Shown piece by piece: positions 1-5,029 of a stretch of DNA of 6,978 bases. The translations under genes and the position numbers were made by a program. The notes beneath the pieces are model-generated. The model was not told where the DNA came from. It ran no database searches and saw only the letters and a program-made list of their open reading frames with translations. Every line of letters starts with the position of its first letter. Within the stretch, counting starts at the first letter, position 1. Location of the stretch: assembly GCA_015231995.1 (NCBI GenBank), contig JADGAO010000177.1, positions 1-6,978 on the forward strand, read 5' to 3'. This DNA is from Nitrospinota bacterium. GTDB taxonomy: Bacteria; Nitrospinota_A; UBA7883; JACRLM01.

Positions 1-208
1 CGATTTCTGCGCTCTCTTCACCCTCTCCCCTTGCGGGAGAGGGTGGCCGGAGGCCTGGTGAGGGGTGTGAAAACAATTTATACCACCCTCACCCTGCCCT
101 CTCCCGTCAAGGGAGAGGGTAAGAAGTCGGCGCCTTGCCCCTATATTTGCGCCCACCACCCTGCCCTCCCCCCGCAAGCGGGGCGAGGGTGAATGAGGCG
201 CGATCGCC

Positions 209-267
209 GTAGGGGCGAACCTGCGTGTTCGCCCATCCTGAGGGCAGGCACGCAGGCCTGCCCCTAC
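209..267. repeat. GTAGGGGC-bounded double hairpin, copy 1
   Basis: GTAGGGGC (209-216) and its reverse complement GCCCCTAC (260-267) bound two inner stems: GGGCGAAC/GTTCGCCC (213-220 with 227-234) and GGGCAGGC/GCCTGCCC (242-249 with 256-263). The layout suits a folded nucleic-acid element of the dispersed palindromic type. Shorter relatives lie at 4838-4860 and 5248-5271. Confidence 0.75.
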
Positions 268-484
268 GAGAGACGCCGATTTCTGCGCTCTCTTCACCCT
301 CTCCCCTTGCGGGAGAGGGTGGCCGGAGGCCGGGTGAGGGGTGTGAAAACAATTTATACCACCCTCACCCTGCCCTCTCCCGTCAATGGAGAGGGTAAGA
401 AGTCGGCGCCTTGCCCCTATATTTGCGCCCACCACCCTGCCCTCCCCCCGCAAGCGGGGCGAGGGTGAATGAGGCGCGACCGCC

Positions 485-543
485 GTAGGGGCGAACCTGC
501 GTGTTCGCCCATCCTGAGGGCAGGCACATAGGCCTGCCCCTAC
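485..543. repeat. GTAGGGGC-bounded double hairpin, copy 2
   Basis: Same structure as at 209-267, carried by the second tandem unit. The two substitutions at 528-529 fall in the loop of the second stem, so both stems stay intact. Confidence 0.75.
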
Positions 544-553
544 AGGTGAATAC

Positions 554-582
554 GGGACGAGGGTAATAAGAGGCGCGACCGC
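554..582. repeat. Decayed third partial copy of the tandem unit
   Basis: This 29-base stretch matches 456-483 of the second unit (GAGGGT then GAGGCGCGACCGC) with one inserted base and a few changes. It marks the right-hand end of the array. Confidence 0.5.
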
Positions 583-852
583 GCCAAAAAGATTGTTTAG
601 AAGGTTACGAAGTAACTGACTGACTGCAATCTCCTTGCCTTTGCCGCATGGATTATCCCCCTTGTGGATTCGTGTGTAAGCGGATTATGCGTCCATTATT
701 GGATTTGCGCCGTAGGAGTCAAGAGTTTTCTTACGGGGGCGAAGAAGTGGAGCAATCTTTGGGAGCCGTGGTCAGGCGCCACGGGGAAGCGAAATCTGGG
801 ATTATTATCTTTGACAACGCTAAAGGCCTACGCCGAACCGCGCGAGGGGAGG
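583..852. other. Intergenic stretch without a recognisable gene
   Basis: Short frames run through here on both strands, but none has a family signature, a convincing ribosome binding site or a sensible composition. There is a hairpin CCGTGG/CCACGG at 766-771 with 779-784. There are also several loose GCAATCT-like words (753-758, 853-857) that resemble degenerate intergenic repeat remnants. I see no RNA gene. Confidence 0.5.
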
Positions 853-878
853 CAATCTGAAAGCCCGTCCGCTTAATG
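853..878. repeat. Downstream flank of toxin-antitoxin cassette, copy A
   Basis: This 26-base sequence matches 1813-1838 at 24 of 26 positions (shared core GTCCGCTTAATG). Each copy lies just beyond the 3' end of a PIN toxin gene and is followed by AT-rich sequence with a shared AATACAAAAA word. It marks the 3' boundary of the duplicated cassette. Confidence 0.75.
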
Positions 879-880
879 GG

Positions 881-921
881 AAATATACAATTGTACATCT
901 GTATATTTGTATAAATATACA
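881..921. repeat. AT-rich tract with three AAATATACA words
   Basis: AAATATACA occurs at 881-889 and 913-921 and in inverted form at 900-908. The last two form a perfect 9-base-arm palindrome with a 4-base centre. The tract lies about 35 bases past the end of the first PIN toxin gene. It could be a weak transcript end, a protein-binding tract or an insertion-prone AT island; the sequence does not decide. Confidence 0.55.
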
Positions 922-954
922 AGAATACAAAAAAGCGTATAAAGCGCATGCGGG

Positions 955-1353
955 TTATTTGTCGTATAAAACTAAAAAGTCTCTTGGACTTAAGATTTTC
1001 ACTCCGCCATATTCTGGCGCGGGAAAGTGTTTTTTATTTCCGGTGATAATTGCATCCGCTTTTACATGGCATGCTACATCCAGATACATTGCGTCATTTT
1101 TATCCGATAGCTTAAATCCCGACGGAGCGGGGTTAACCAATTTTGAGTGATTTCCCAAAATCTTTACATATTCATAAGTTCTCCACCTGAAATTGGCGAA
1201 CTTAGGTTTATCGATCGTGCGCAGGCACTCATCGAGAATATTTTGGGAGACAAAGCAAAAATGATCCCTGATCGCTAGCGTAAAAACGCGCCGACAGGCT
1301 CCGTCCGATAAACCCGCTGAGATAATGACATTACAATCAAGAATTATCCTCAT
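955..1353 (-). CDS. PIN-domain ribonuclease toxin (COG1569-type), module A
   Basis: This 132-residue protein is a putative toxin of the PIN nuclease family, which in toxin-antitoxin systems cuts RNA using metal ions held by acidic residues. It opens with LDCNVIISAGL, giving the first catalytic Asp (D6). E42 sits in NILDEC, and D84 and D87 in SDKND. The closing motif ITGNKKHFP has Asn (N106) where its paralogue at 1883-2287 has Asp. The length is normal for the family. It lies 6 bases downstream of its antitoxin in one minus-strand operon and has no strong ribosome binding site, so translation is probably coupled. The gene is more AT-rich by eye than the atp and dgt genes, which fits horizontal gain. 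Family assignment is firm; activity and target are unknown. Confidence 0.9.
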   Translation of the reverse strand: MRIILDCNVIISAGLSDGACRRVFTLAIRDHFCFVSQNILDECLRTIDKPKFANFRWRTYEYVKILGNHSKLVNPAPSGFKLSDKNDAMYLDVACHVKADAIITGNKKHFPAPEYGGVKILSPRDFLVLYDK

Positions 1354-1359
1354 CGTGAA

Positions 1360-1686
1360 TCAGGATCGCCGCCGGGTTTTATTTTTTTTCTTTTCCGTCC
1401 GCACCTCCTGTATTTGCTCGTTCACGACTCGCATTAATTCGTTTTCCGATAAATTGGAAAGTTCATCGTCAACATGGATTTTGCCAAGCTCTTCAATGCG
1501 TTTTACAGCCTGCCGTCTTAGCAGGTCTAGCGGGCGCACCAGTATTCCGTCTTCCCGCAGATCGAATTCAATTACATCTCCAATATCAATGTTGAATACT
1601 TTCCGATATTTTTTGGGAACGGTGATCTGGAAGCTTCGGTTCACTTTTCCGGTGGATGTCTTGGTTGTGCTCATGGTGGTTTCCAT
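1360..1686 (-). CDS. AbrB/MazE-type DNA-binding antitoxin, module A
   Basis: This 108-residue protein has an N-terminal swapped-hairpin (SpoVT-AbrB) domain at about residues 12-50, shown by SFQITVPKKYRKVFNI followed by GDVIEFD and an ILVRP strand. The C-terminal half is helical and charged and ends in a Lys/Arg tail. In this family the N-terminal half binds the operator and the C-terminal half wraps the toxin. It precedes the PIN toxin by 6 bases. The first ATG lies only about 12 bases past the predicted transcription start and has no ribosome binding site. The next ATG (1674, residue 5) follows ACCACC, a context shared with the paralogue, so it may be the true start. Its C-terminal NEQI..VR.E.KK pattern matches the second antitoxin. 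Confidence 0.88.
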   Translation of the reverse strand: METTMSTTKTSTGKVNRSFQITVPKKYRKVFNIDIGDVIEFDLREDGILVRPLDLLRRQAVKRIEELGKIHVDDELSNLSENELMRVVNEQIQEVRTEKKKNKTRRRS

Positions 1687-1701
1687 ATAGTAAATTACTG
1701 T
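1687..1701. promoter_or_regulatory. Candidate antitoxin operator, module A
   Basis: The perfect palindrome AGTAAATTACT (1689-1699) lies over the predicted transcription start. Its core GTAAATTAC is identical to that of the operator at 2641-2655, and the distance to the -10 box is the same. Binding by the AbrB-fold antitoxin here is inferred. Confidence 0.6.
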
Positions 1702-1704
1702 TTT

Positions 1705-1733
1705 AGTATAGTCTCCATCGGTTCAGGAGTCAA
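1705..1733 (-). promoter_or_regulatory. Sigma70-type promoter of module A
   Basis: Read on the minus strand, TTGACT (1728-1733) and TATACT (1705-1710) are separated by exactly 17 bases. The predicted start is near 1698. The spacer is nearly identical to that of the second module and contains a short CTCC..GGAG dyad (1713-1716 with 1726-1729). Confidence 0.82.
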
Positions 1734-1795
1734 ACAGCAGGGGAGCGGGGGCGCGGTTTAAATCTTTTTCCTTTTTTCACCTTTACACAAGAAAA

Positions 1796-1809
1796 GCAGG
1801 GGACCCCGC
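1796..1809 (-). terminator. Possible weak terminator after module B
   Basis: On the minus strand a GC-rich imperfect dyad (GCGGGG..CCCCTGC) is followed by TTTT. It sits between the second module's toxin gene and the first module's promoter, where a stop would be expected. The stem is short and the loop tight, so this is tentative. Confidence 0.3.
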
Positions 1810-1812
1810 ATT

Positions 1813-1838
1813 CAATCGGAAAGCCTGTCCGCTTAATG
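1813..1838. repeat. Downstream flank of toxin-antitoxin cassette, copy B
   Basis: Second copy of the 26-base flank at 853-878, with two differences. It is followed by an AT-rich tract (1841-1878) that shares AAATATA and AATACAAAAA with the first copy. Confidence 0.75.
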
Positions 1839-1882
1839 TCATTATGTATATATGTACAAATATATAAAAATACAAAAAGTTT

Positions 1883-2287
1883 TTATTTCCCGTACAGGGA
1901 TAAAAACTCATGTGGCCGCAAAATCCTGACGGTTCCGTAAAAAGGCTCTGGAAAATGCGCCAGGTCGCCGGTGATCAAAATATCGGCCTTGGCGGAGAAC
2001 GCGGCCGCCAGATAAATTTCATCGTCAGGATCGGCCAGTTTGAAAGGGTTTACGGCTCCCGTCACTTCTTCAGCGACTTTTTCCAAGCGGTCAGCGATCA
2101 TCTCGATGGGTTCTCTGTGTTTGCGCAATCTCGGTTTGTTTATCGTGATTCTGTATTCCTCCAATATTTCCTTGGACACAATACAGCGGTGGTTTAGTAA
2201 AACCTCCCGAATGACTCGGTAGCATGTGCCGCCGGGTTTGAGACCGGCTCCGATAATGACATTGCAATCCAGAACGATTTTCATCAT
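1883..2287 (-). CDS. PIN-domain ribonuclease toxin (COG1569-type), module B
   Basis: This 134-residue paralogue of the PIN toxin at 955-1353 is roughly 40% identical to it by eye. All expected acidic positions are present: D7 in VLDCNVII, E44 in ILEEY, D86/D88/D89 in ADPDDE, and D108 in ITGDLAHFP. It therefore looks like a catalytically competent metal-dependent ribonuclease. Its ATG overlaps the antitoxin stop codon as ATGA, a classic sign of coupled translation that keeps toxin output below antitoxin output. A second ATG follows at once, so the start could shift by one residue. No strong ribosome binding site is visible. The RNA target cannot be read from the sequence. Confidence 0.92.
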   Translation of the reverse strand: MMKIVLDCNVIIGAGLKPGGTCYRVIREVLLNHRCIVSKEILEEYRITINKPRLRKHREPIEMIADRLEKVAEEVTGAVNPFKLADPDDEIYLAAAFSAKADILITGDLAHFPEPFYGTVRILRPHEFLSLYGK

Positions 2288-2625
2288 CGGGTAGCGTTAA
2301 ATTTGCGCCCCGTCCGCTGTTTTTTACGCTCGGCCCGGACTTTCCGTATTTGCTCATTGGCGATTTTGATAACATCCTCTTCGGCCATGTTGGCGAATTC
2401 GTCGTTGACTTTATCCCGCTTCGCGAAAGCTTCATCCATTTCCGCCACCAGTTTTTTTCGGTCAATAACCACCGGCCGGTAAATGACTGCTCCGTTCTCT
2501 TCGCTGGCTTCCAGATAATCTCCTTCGGTGAGGTTGTATTTTTCCCGAAAGTCCTTGGGAAGCGTGACTTGGAAACCCCTGGCTATTTTTTTGAGGGCTG
2601 GTTTGTTTGCGTTCATGGTGGTCAT
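2284..2625 (-). CDS. AbrB/MazE-type DNA-binding antitoxin, module B
   Basis: This 113-residue protein shows the SpoVT-AbrB signature near residues 10-50: IARGFQVTLPKDFREKYNL, then EGDYLE and a VIYRP strand. A charged helical C-terminus should bind the PIN toxin encoded next, whose start codon overlaps this stop. It matches the first antitoxin in the core and in the C-terminal NEQI..VR.E.KK..T stretch. Two starts are possible, ATG at 2625 and ATG at 2616 (residue 4). The latter follows ACCACC exactly as in the paralogue. Antitoxins of this type repress their own promoter, here 2659-2687. The family call is secure; which toxin it prefers is an inference from adjacency. Confidence 0.9.
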   Translation of the reverse strand: MTTMNANKPALKKIARGFQVTLPKDFREKYNLTEGDYLEASEENGAVIYRPVVIDRKKLVAEMDEAFAKRDKVNDEFANMAEEDVIKIANEQIRKVRAERKKQRTGRKFNATR

Positions 2626-2640
2626 CTCTGGAATTGTTAA

Positions 2641-2655
2641 ATTGTAAATTACAAT
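2641..2655. promoter_or_regulatory. Candidate antitoxin operator, module B
   Basis: ATTGTAA-A-TTACAAT is a perfect palindrome with 7-base arms lying over the predicted transcription start (about 2652). It shares the GTAAATTAC core with the operator at 1687-1701. It is the better candidate site for an AbrB-fold dimer. Confidence 0.68.
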
Positions 2656-2658
2656 ATT

Positions 2659-2687
2659 AGTATAATCTCCATCGCTTCAGGAGTCAA
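2659..2687 (-). promoter_or_regulatory. Sigma70-type promoter of module B
   Basis: Minus-strand TTGACT (2682-2687) and TATACT (2659-2664) are spaced by 17 bases. The 60-base block 2641-2700 matches 1687-1746 at 52 positions, which includes the spacer as well as the boxes. Confidence 0.83.
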
Positions 2688-2755
2688 ACGGTAGGGGAGC
2701 CGGGCTTCGCCGGAATGCGAATGGGTATGCGCTGTTGCAAAAGCCGCGAAAATCC

Positions 2756-2785
2756 TTGACACCCCAGTCCGCCAATTGCTAAATT
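2756..2785 (+). promoter_or_regulatory. Promoter of the F0 operon
   Basis: A consensus TTGACA (2756-2761) is followed after 17 bases by CTAAAT, or after 18 by TAAATT. That leaves a leader of about 55 bases before the first gene. The -35 box is perfect and the -10 box only fair. Confidence 0.62.
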
Positions 2786-2846
2786 TACGTTTTCTGCCGG
2801 TGAGGTTCGCCTGTCTTTGGCGTTGTTAGCTATCTAGAGGCCCAAT

Positions 2847-3080
2847 ATGCCGCAGGATGACAAAGGGGATTCGAAGCTTGCGGCTCTAAAGAAGTTTTAT
2901 CTTCTGGGAACCATCGGCGTTCAGCTTGCGGTGTCCATTATTATCGGTTTTCTGATGGGCCTGGGGCTAGACAGATGGCTTGATACAAGTCCGCTGTTCA
3001 TGCTGGTGTTCATTGTTTTCGGCGTGGCGGCGGGTTTTTTGAACGTTTACAGGGTTGCGATGAAAGAAGGGGCGGACTGA
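2847..3080 (+). CDS. atpZ: AtpZ/AtpI-family F0F1 ATPase accessory protein
   Basis: This 77-residue inner-membrane protein has two predicted helices, at about residues 17-40 and 50-68. Between them is the hallmark G.GLDRWLDTSP turn of the small ATPase gene 1 family (PF09527). Members sit at the head of ATP synthase operons and are thought to help c-ring assembly or magnesium supply. The N-terminus is short, charged and cytoplasmic in style. An AGAGG ribosome binding site lies 6 bases before the ATG. The next gene starts 3 bases after the stop. The symbol follows the family name; such proteins are also labelled AtpI or AtpQ-like. Confidence 0.85.
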   Translation: MPQDDKGDSKLAALKKFYLLGTIGVQLAVSIIIGFLMGLGLDRWLDTSPLFMLVFIVFGVAAGFLNVYRVAMKEGAD

Positions 3081-3083
3081 ACG

Positions 3084-3506
3084 ATGGAGGTTACGCCGTT
3101 AGAGGTTAGGGCCGCCGAAGGCGAAACGATTTTTTTCATCAAGCTCTGTTTTGCGGTTTACGCGACGGCGCTGGCGGTTACATCAGTTTTTTTTGAGTCC
3201 GGCGCGGCGCTTTCCGTTGCGCTCGGCGGGGGTGTCACCCTGCTGAACCTGCGGTTTTTATCCGTTTTTCTTAAAACTGTCCTGTCCGGCGGAGTTTCCG
3301 AGGGATACGCCAGGATGGCGGCGGTTATTTCGTTTTATGTAAGATTTACGGCTTTTGGCGCAAGTCTCTATTTCCTTGCGGCGAAAGGAATGGTAAACTT
3401 TCCCGCGCTGGCAGTCGGCCTTTCGGTTGTTCCGGTGGCGGTGTTGGCGTTTGCGGTTGTTAAAAGTTTGAAAGCTGTGAAGGGCGATTATGGTAGAGCC
3501 TATTAA
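3084..3506 (+). CDS. atpI: ATP synthase subunit I (AtpI-like)
   Basis: This 140-residue protein has four predicted membrane helices, at about residues 16-36, 41-64, 82-100 and 106-125. The layout is that of the ATP synthase I family (PF03899), which acts as a chaperone in c-ring assembly. Primary sequence in this family is poorly conserved, so the call leans on topology and position. The gene lies 3 bases after the AtpZ-like gene and overlaps atpB by 17 bases. An AAGGGG motif upstream serves as ribosome binding site. A basic Lys-rich C-terminus follows the last helix. Without the neighbours I would call it only a small four-helix membrane protein. Confidence 0.8.
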   Translation: MEVTPLEVRAAEGETIFFIKLCFAVYATALAVTSVFFESGAALSVALGGGVTLLNLRFLSVFLKTVLSGGVSEGYARMAAVISFYVRFTAFGASLYFLAAKGMVNFPALAVGLSVVPVAVLAFAVVKSLKAVKGDYGRAY

Positions 3507-4152
3507 CTATATTGTCATACCCGGGTTTGAACATCATGCGTACGTGACGTACACATGGGTGATAATGATCGGGTTCATGGCGATGGCGGTTTTGCTTCGC
3601 GGGGCTATGAAGATCGTCCCCGCCGGTTTCCACAACGTGCTTGAAACGATAGTCTACGAGCTGGCGCAGTTCGTGGACACCATATTGGGGCACGAAGGGC
3701 GCAAGTTTTTCCCGCTTATCGGCGCGCTTGCGTTTTTCATCCTTTGCGCCAACTTCATCGGGCTTGTCCCCGGTTGCGTCTCCCCCACGGCCAACATCAA
3801 CACCAACATCGCCATGGCGCTCACGGTGTTCCTCATTTATCAATACGTCGGTTTTTCCCATCACGGGATTGGATACATAAAACACTTCATGGGGCCGGTC
3901 TGGTGGATGGTTCCGCTGATGCTTCCAATCGAGGTGATTTCACATTTGGCGCGGCCGGTCACGCTGGCAGTGCGGCTTTTCGGCAACATACGCGGGGAGG
4001 AGCTGGTGATACTGGTTCTCGGTTTCCTTATCCCGCTGTTCCTGCCGATGCCCATGATCGCGTTTGCGGTGTTCACCAGCGTCCTGCAGACGCTGGTTTT
4101 CATATTGTTGTCGATGGTATATATCGCGGGGGCGCTTGAGGAGTCTCATTAA
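3490..4152 (+). CDS. atpB: F0F1 ATP synthase subunit a
   Basis: This 220-residue stator subunit forms the two half-channels through which ions reach the c-ring. The diagnostic HLARPVTLAVRLFGNI segment carries the essential Arg (R162, equivalent to E. coli R210). E171 and Q200 match other channel positions (E. coli E219 and Q252). FFILCANFIGLVPG near residues 82-95 is also typical. Several strongly hydrophobic membrane segments are spread along the protein. The length is on the short side of normal, as expected for bacterial forms lacking a long N-terminus. The ATG lies within the end of atpI, with GAAGGG 5 bases upstream, so translation is probably coupled. Confidence 0.96.
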   Translation: MVEPINYIVIPGFEHHAYVTYTWVIMIGFMAMAVLLRGAMKIVPAGFHNVLETIVYELAQFVDTILGHEGRKFFPLIGALAFFILCANFIGLVPGCVSPTANINTNIAMALTVFLIYQYVGFSHHGIGYIKHFMGPVWWMVPLMLPIEVISHLARPVTLAVRLFGNIRGEELVILVLGFLIPLFLPMPMIAFAVFTSVLQTLVFILLSMVYIAGALEESH

Positions 4153-4212
4153 TAACGACGCCGTATCGCGTTTGATGAATCACCGTACGGAATTTTTCAA
4201 GGAGGTTTGAAA

Positions 4213-4575
4213 GTGAAAAGGTTTCTTAAGGCCGCTGGTTTGGCTACGTTTTTGGCGGCGGTAATGTTCGCGCCGATGGCTTTGGCGCAACACGACGCTG
4301 GCGCGGCCGGCGCGGCTGTCGGGCAGGAGGGCAGGTATGCCGGACTGTTCGGCTACATAGCCCTCGGTTGCGTGGTGGGTCTGGGCCTCGCCGCTGGCGG
4401 TGGCGGTATCGGCATGGGTAACGCCGTTTCTGGCGCGTTGAACGCCATGGCCAGAAACCCCGGCTTCTACGGCAGGATATTCACGAACATGCTCATCGGC
4501 CTTGCGCTGATCGAGTCGCTCGTCATCTACACGCTCGTCGTGGTTCTGCTGTTGCTGTACGCGCGCCCCTTCTAA
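4213..4575 (+). CDS. atpE: F0F1 ATP synthase subunit c, with signal peptide
   Basis: This 120-residue rotor-ring proteolipid starts at GTG 4213. The ribosome binding site AAGGAGG (4199-4205) is then 7 bases away, whereas an in-frame TTG at 4207 would be only 1 base away. Residues 1-25 form a signal peptide ending ALA before Q26. Helix 1 has a glycine-rich AAGGGGIGMG stretch, the loop has ARNP, and helix 2 carries the ion-binding E101 in LALIESLVIYT. Aligned by eye with the sodium-type Ilyobacter c subunit, the key Gln is Met here and the Thr after ES is Leu, so proton use is likely. The extended N-terminus explains a length above the usual 75-90 residues. Confidence 0.95.
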   Translation: MKRFLKAAGLATFLAAVMFAPMALAQHDAGAAGAAVGQEGRYAGLFGYIALGCVVGLGLAAGGGGIGMGNAVSGALNAMARNPGFYGRIFTNMLIGLALIESLVIYTLVVVLLLLYARPF

Positions 4576-4595
4576 AGAGAGTTAACAGAGCTAAT

Positions 4596-4641
4596 AAAAC
4601 GGCTGGCGACGGGCTTAAACGGCCCGTCTCCAGCCGTTTTT
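4596..4641 (+). terminator. Intrinsic terminator of the F0 operon
   Basis: AAAACGGCTGG (4596-4606) pairs with CCAGCCGTTTT (4630-4640). After one C-T mismatch the stem continues as GACGGGC/GCCCGTC (4608-4614 with 4622-4628) around a 7-base loop, and it ends in a run of five T. This closes the operon 20 bases after atpE. The A-run on the other side could allow action on both strands. Confidence 0.93.
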
Positions 4642-4721
4642 CGTTTTGAGGCGGAGAGCAAATCCGCGTCTGCGATGGCCTGTCGCCAAATGGTAAAATA
4701 GAAGCGACAAACGCTGTTCGA

Positions 4722-4954
4722 GGTGTTCTTCACCTCGAAATACTTGTCTTTTAATCCCGGATTCCGAGTTGAAATTGGATTTTGTGTTCAATTGTTGAGA
4801 CGGGAAATAAAATCATCGGTTTCGATAGACGATCCGCTGTAGGGGCGGGTCGCCCCTACAAAACAAGGACATACGTCTTGTGATGGGGTTCAACTTTGGA
4901 ATTCGGGTTAATGTGAATTTATTCTTCCTTAAGGAGGGCGGGGTGAAGAACACC
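4722..4954. mobile_element. MITE-like element bounded by nested inverted repeats
   Basis: GGTGTTCTTCACC (4722-4734) recurs as its exact reverse complement at 4942-4954. Inside it, 4751-4773 and 4889-4911 form a second inverted pair (TTAA, CCCG, ATTCC and GTTGAA in register, 20 matched positions with two mismatches and two single-base gaps). The motifs come in the same order on both arms and the interior codes for nothing. This fits a small non-autonomous element. I could not find clean target-site duplications, so the outer edges are uncertain. Confidence 0.42.
4838..4860. repeat. GTAGGGGCG hairpin
   Basis: TGTAGGGGCG and CGCCCCTACA form a perfect 10-base stem around GGT. It is the shortest version of the repeat type seen at 209-267 and 485-543, and it lies near the middle of the inverted-repeat element. 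Confidence 0.75.
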
Positions 4955-4993
4955 CATGCCGAGTATTTGGGAGACAGCCCCGCGATGGCGATA

Positions 4994-5008
4994 TGTTATA
5001 CTTGTATA
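4994..5008 (+). promoter_or_regulatory. Extended -10 promoter with overlapping palindrome
   Basis: TGT followed by TATACT (4997-5002) makes an extended -10 promoter, which needs little -35 support; I see no good -35. The palindrome TATAC-TT-GTATA (4997-5008) overlaps the box, as expected of an operator used for self-repression. Transcription would start near 5009, leaving a 21-base leader before the gene at 5030. Confidence 0.58.
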
Positions 5009-5029
5009 GCGCATCATGGAGATGAAGGA

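Larger units (their letters stand above)
1..543. repeat. Tandem duplication of a 276-base hairpin-rich intergenic unit
   Basis: Bases 1-267 recur at 277-543 with a period of 276. I count five substitutions (positions 56, 111, 204, 252 and 253 against 332, 387, 480, 528 and 529), so about 98% identity. Each unit holds the same series of stem-loops: CCCTCTCCC/GGGAGAGGG at 21-43, a second one at 97-119, a CCCTC..GAGGG stem at 164-189, and a GTAGGGGC..GCCCCTAC bounded structure at 209-267. The first copy starts exactly at the window edge, so the array may continue to the left. The open frames through it are low-complexity Pro/Gly/Arg translations of the repeats, and I see no gene. Confidence 0.93.
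4642..5029. other. Intergenic region with repeats, no gene
   Basis: There is no frame with a family signature upstream of the small antitoxin-like gene. The region holds a 9-base-arm hairpin TTCGAGGTG/CACCTCGAA (4717-4725 with 4731-4739), a nested inverted-repeat pair, a GTAGGGGCG hairpin, and the promoter and palindrome of the next gene. An in-frame GTG at 4943 with AAGGAGG 5 bases upstream could extend that gene, but it lies in repeat sequence. Confidence 0.55.

Noticed and set aside
107..468. Open frames of 81 and 91 residues within the repeat array
   Set aside because: They translate GC-rich hairpin repeats into Pro/Gly/Arg-rich strings, and their frames follow the repeat copies. No family signature is visible.
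1..583. CRISPR array
   Set aside because: The repeat is a long, self-complementary 276-base unit present about twice; there are no short identical repeats with unique spacers and no cas genes.
601..640. Possible tRNA or small RNA near the GACTGACTG stretch
   Set aside because: No cloverleaf, T-loop consensus or promoter-terminator pair could be drawn.
648..949. Three short frames near the AT-rich tract
   Set aside because: No ribosome binding site, domain signature or consistent composition; one of them reads through the AAATATACA tract.
1747..1812. Integron attC-like recombination site between the two toxin-antitoxin modules
   Set aside because: No GTTRRRY/RYYYAAC pair or imperfect long palindrome is visible, and the shared edges do not resemble attC.
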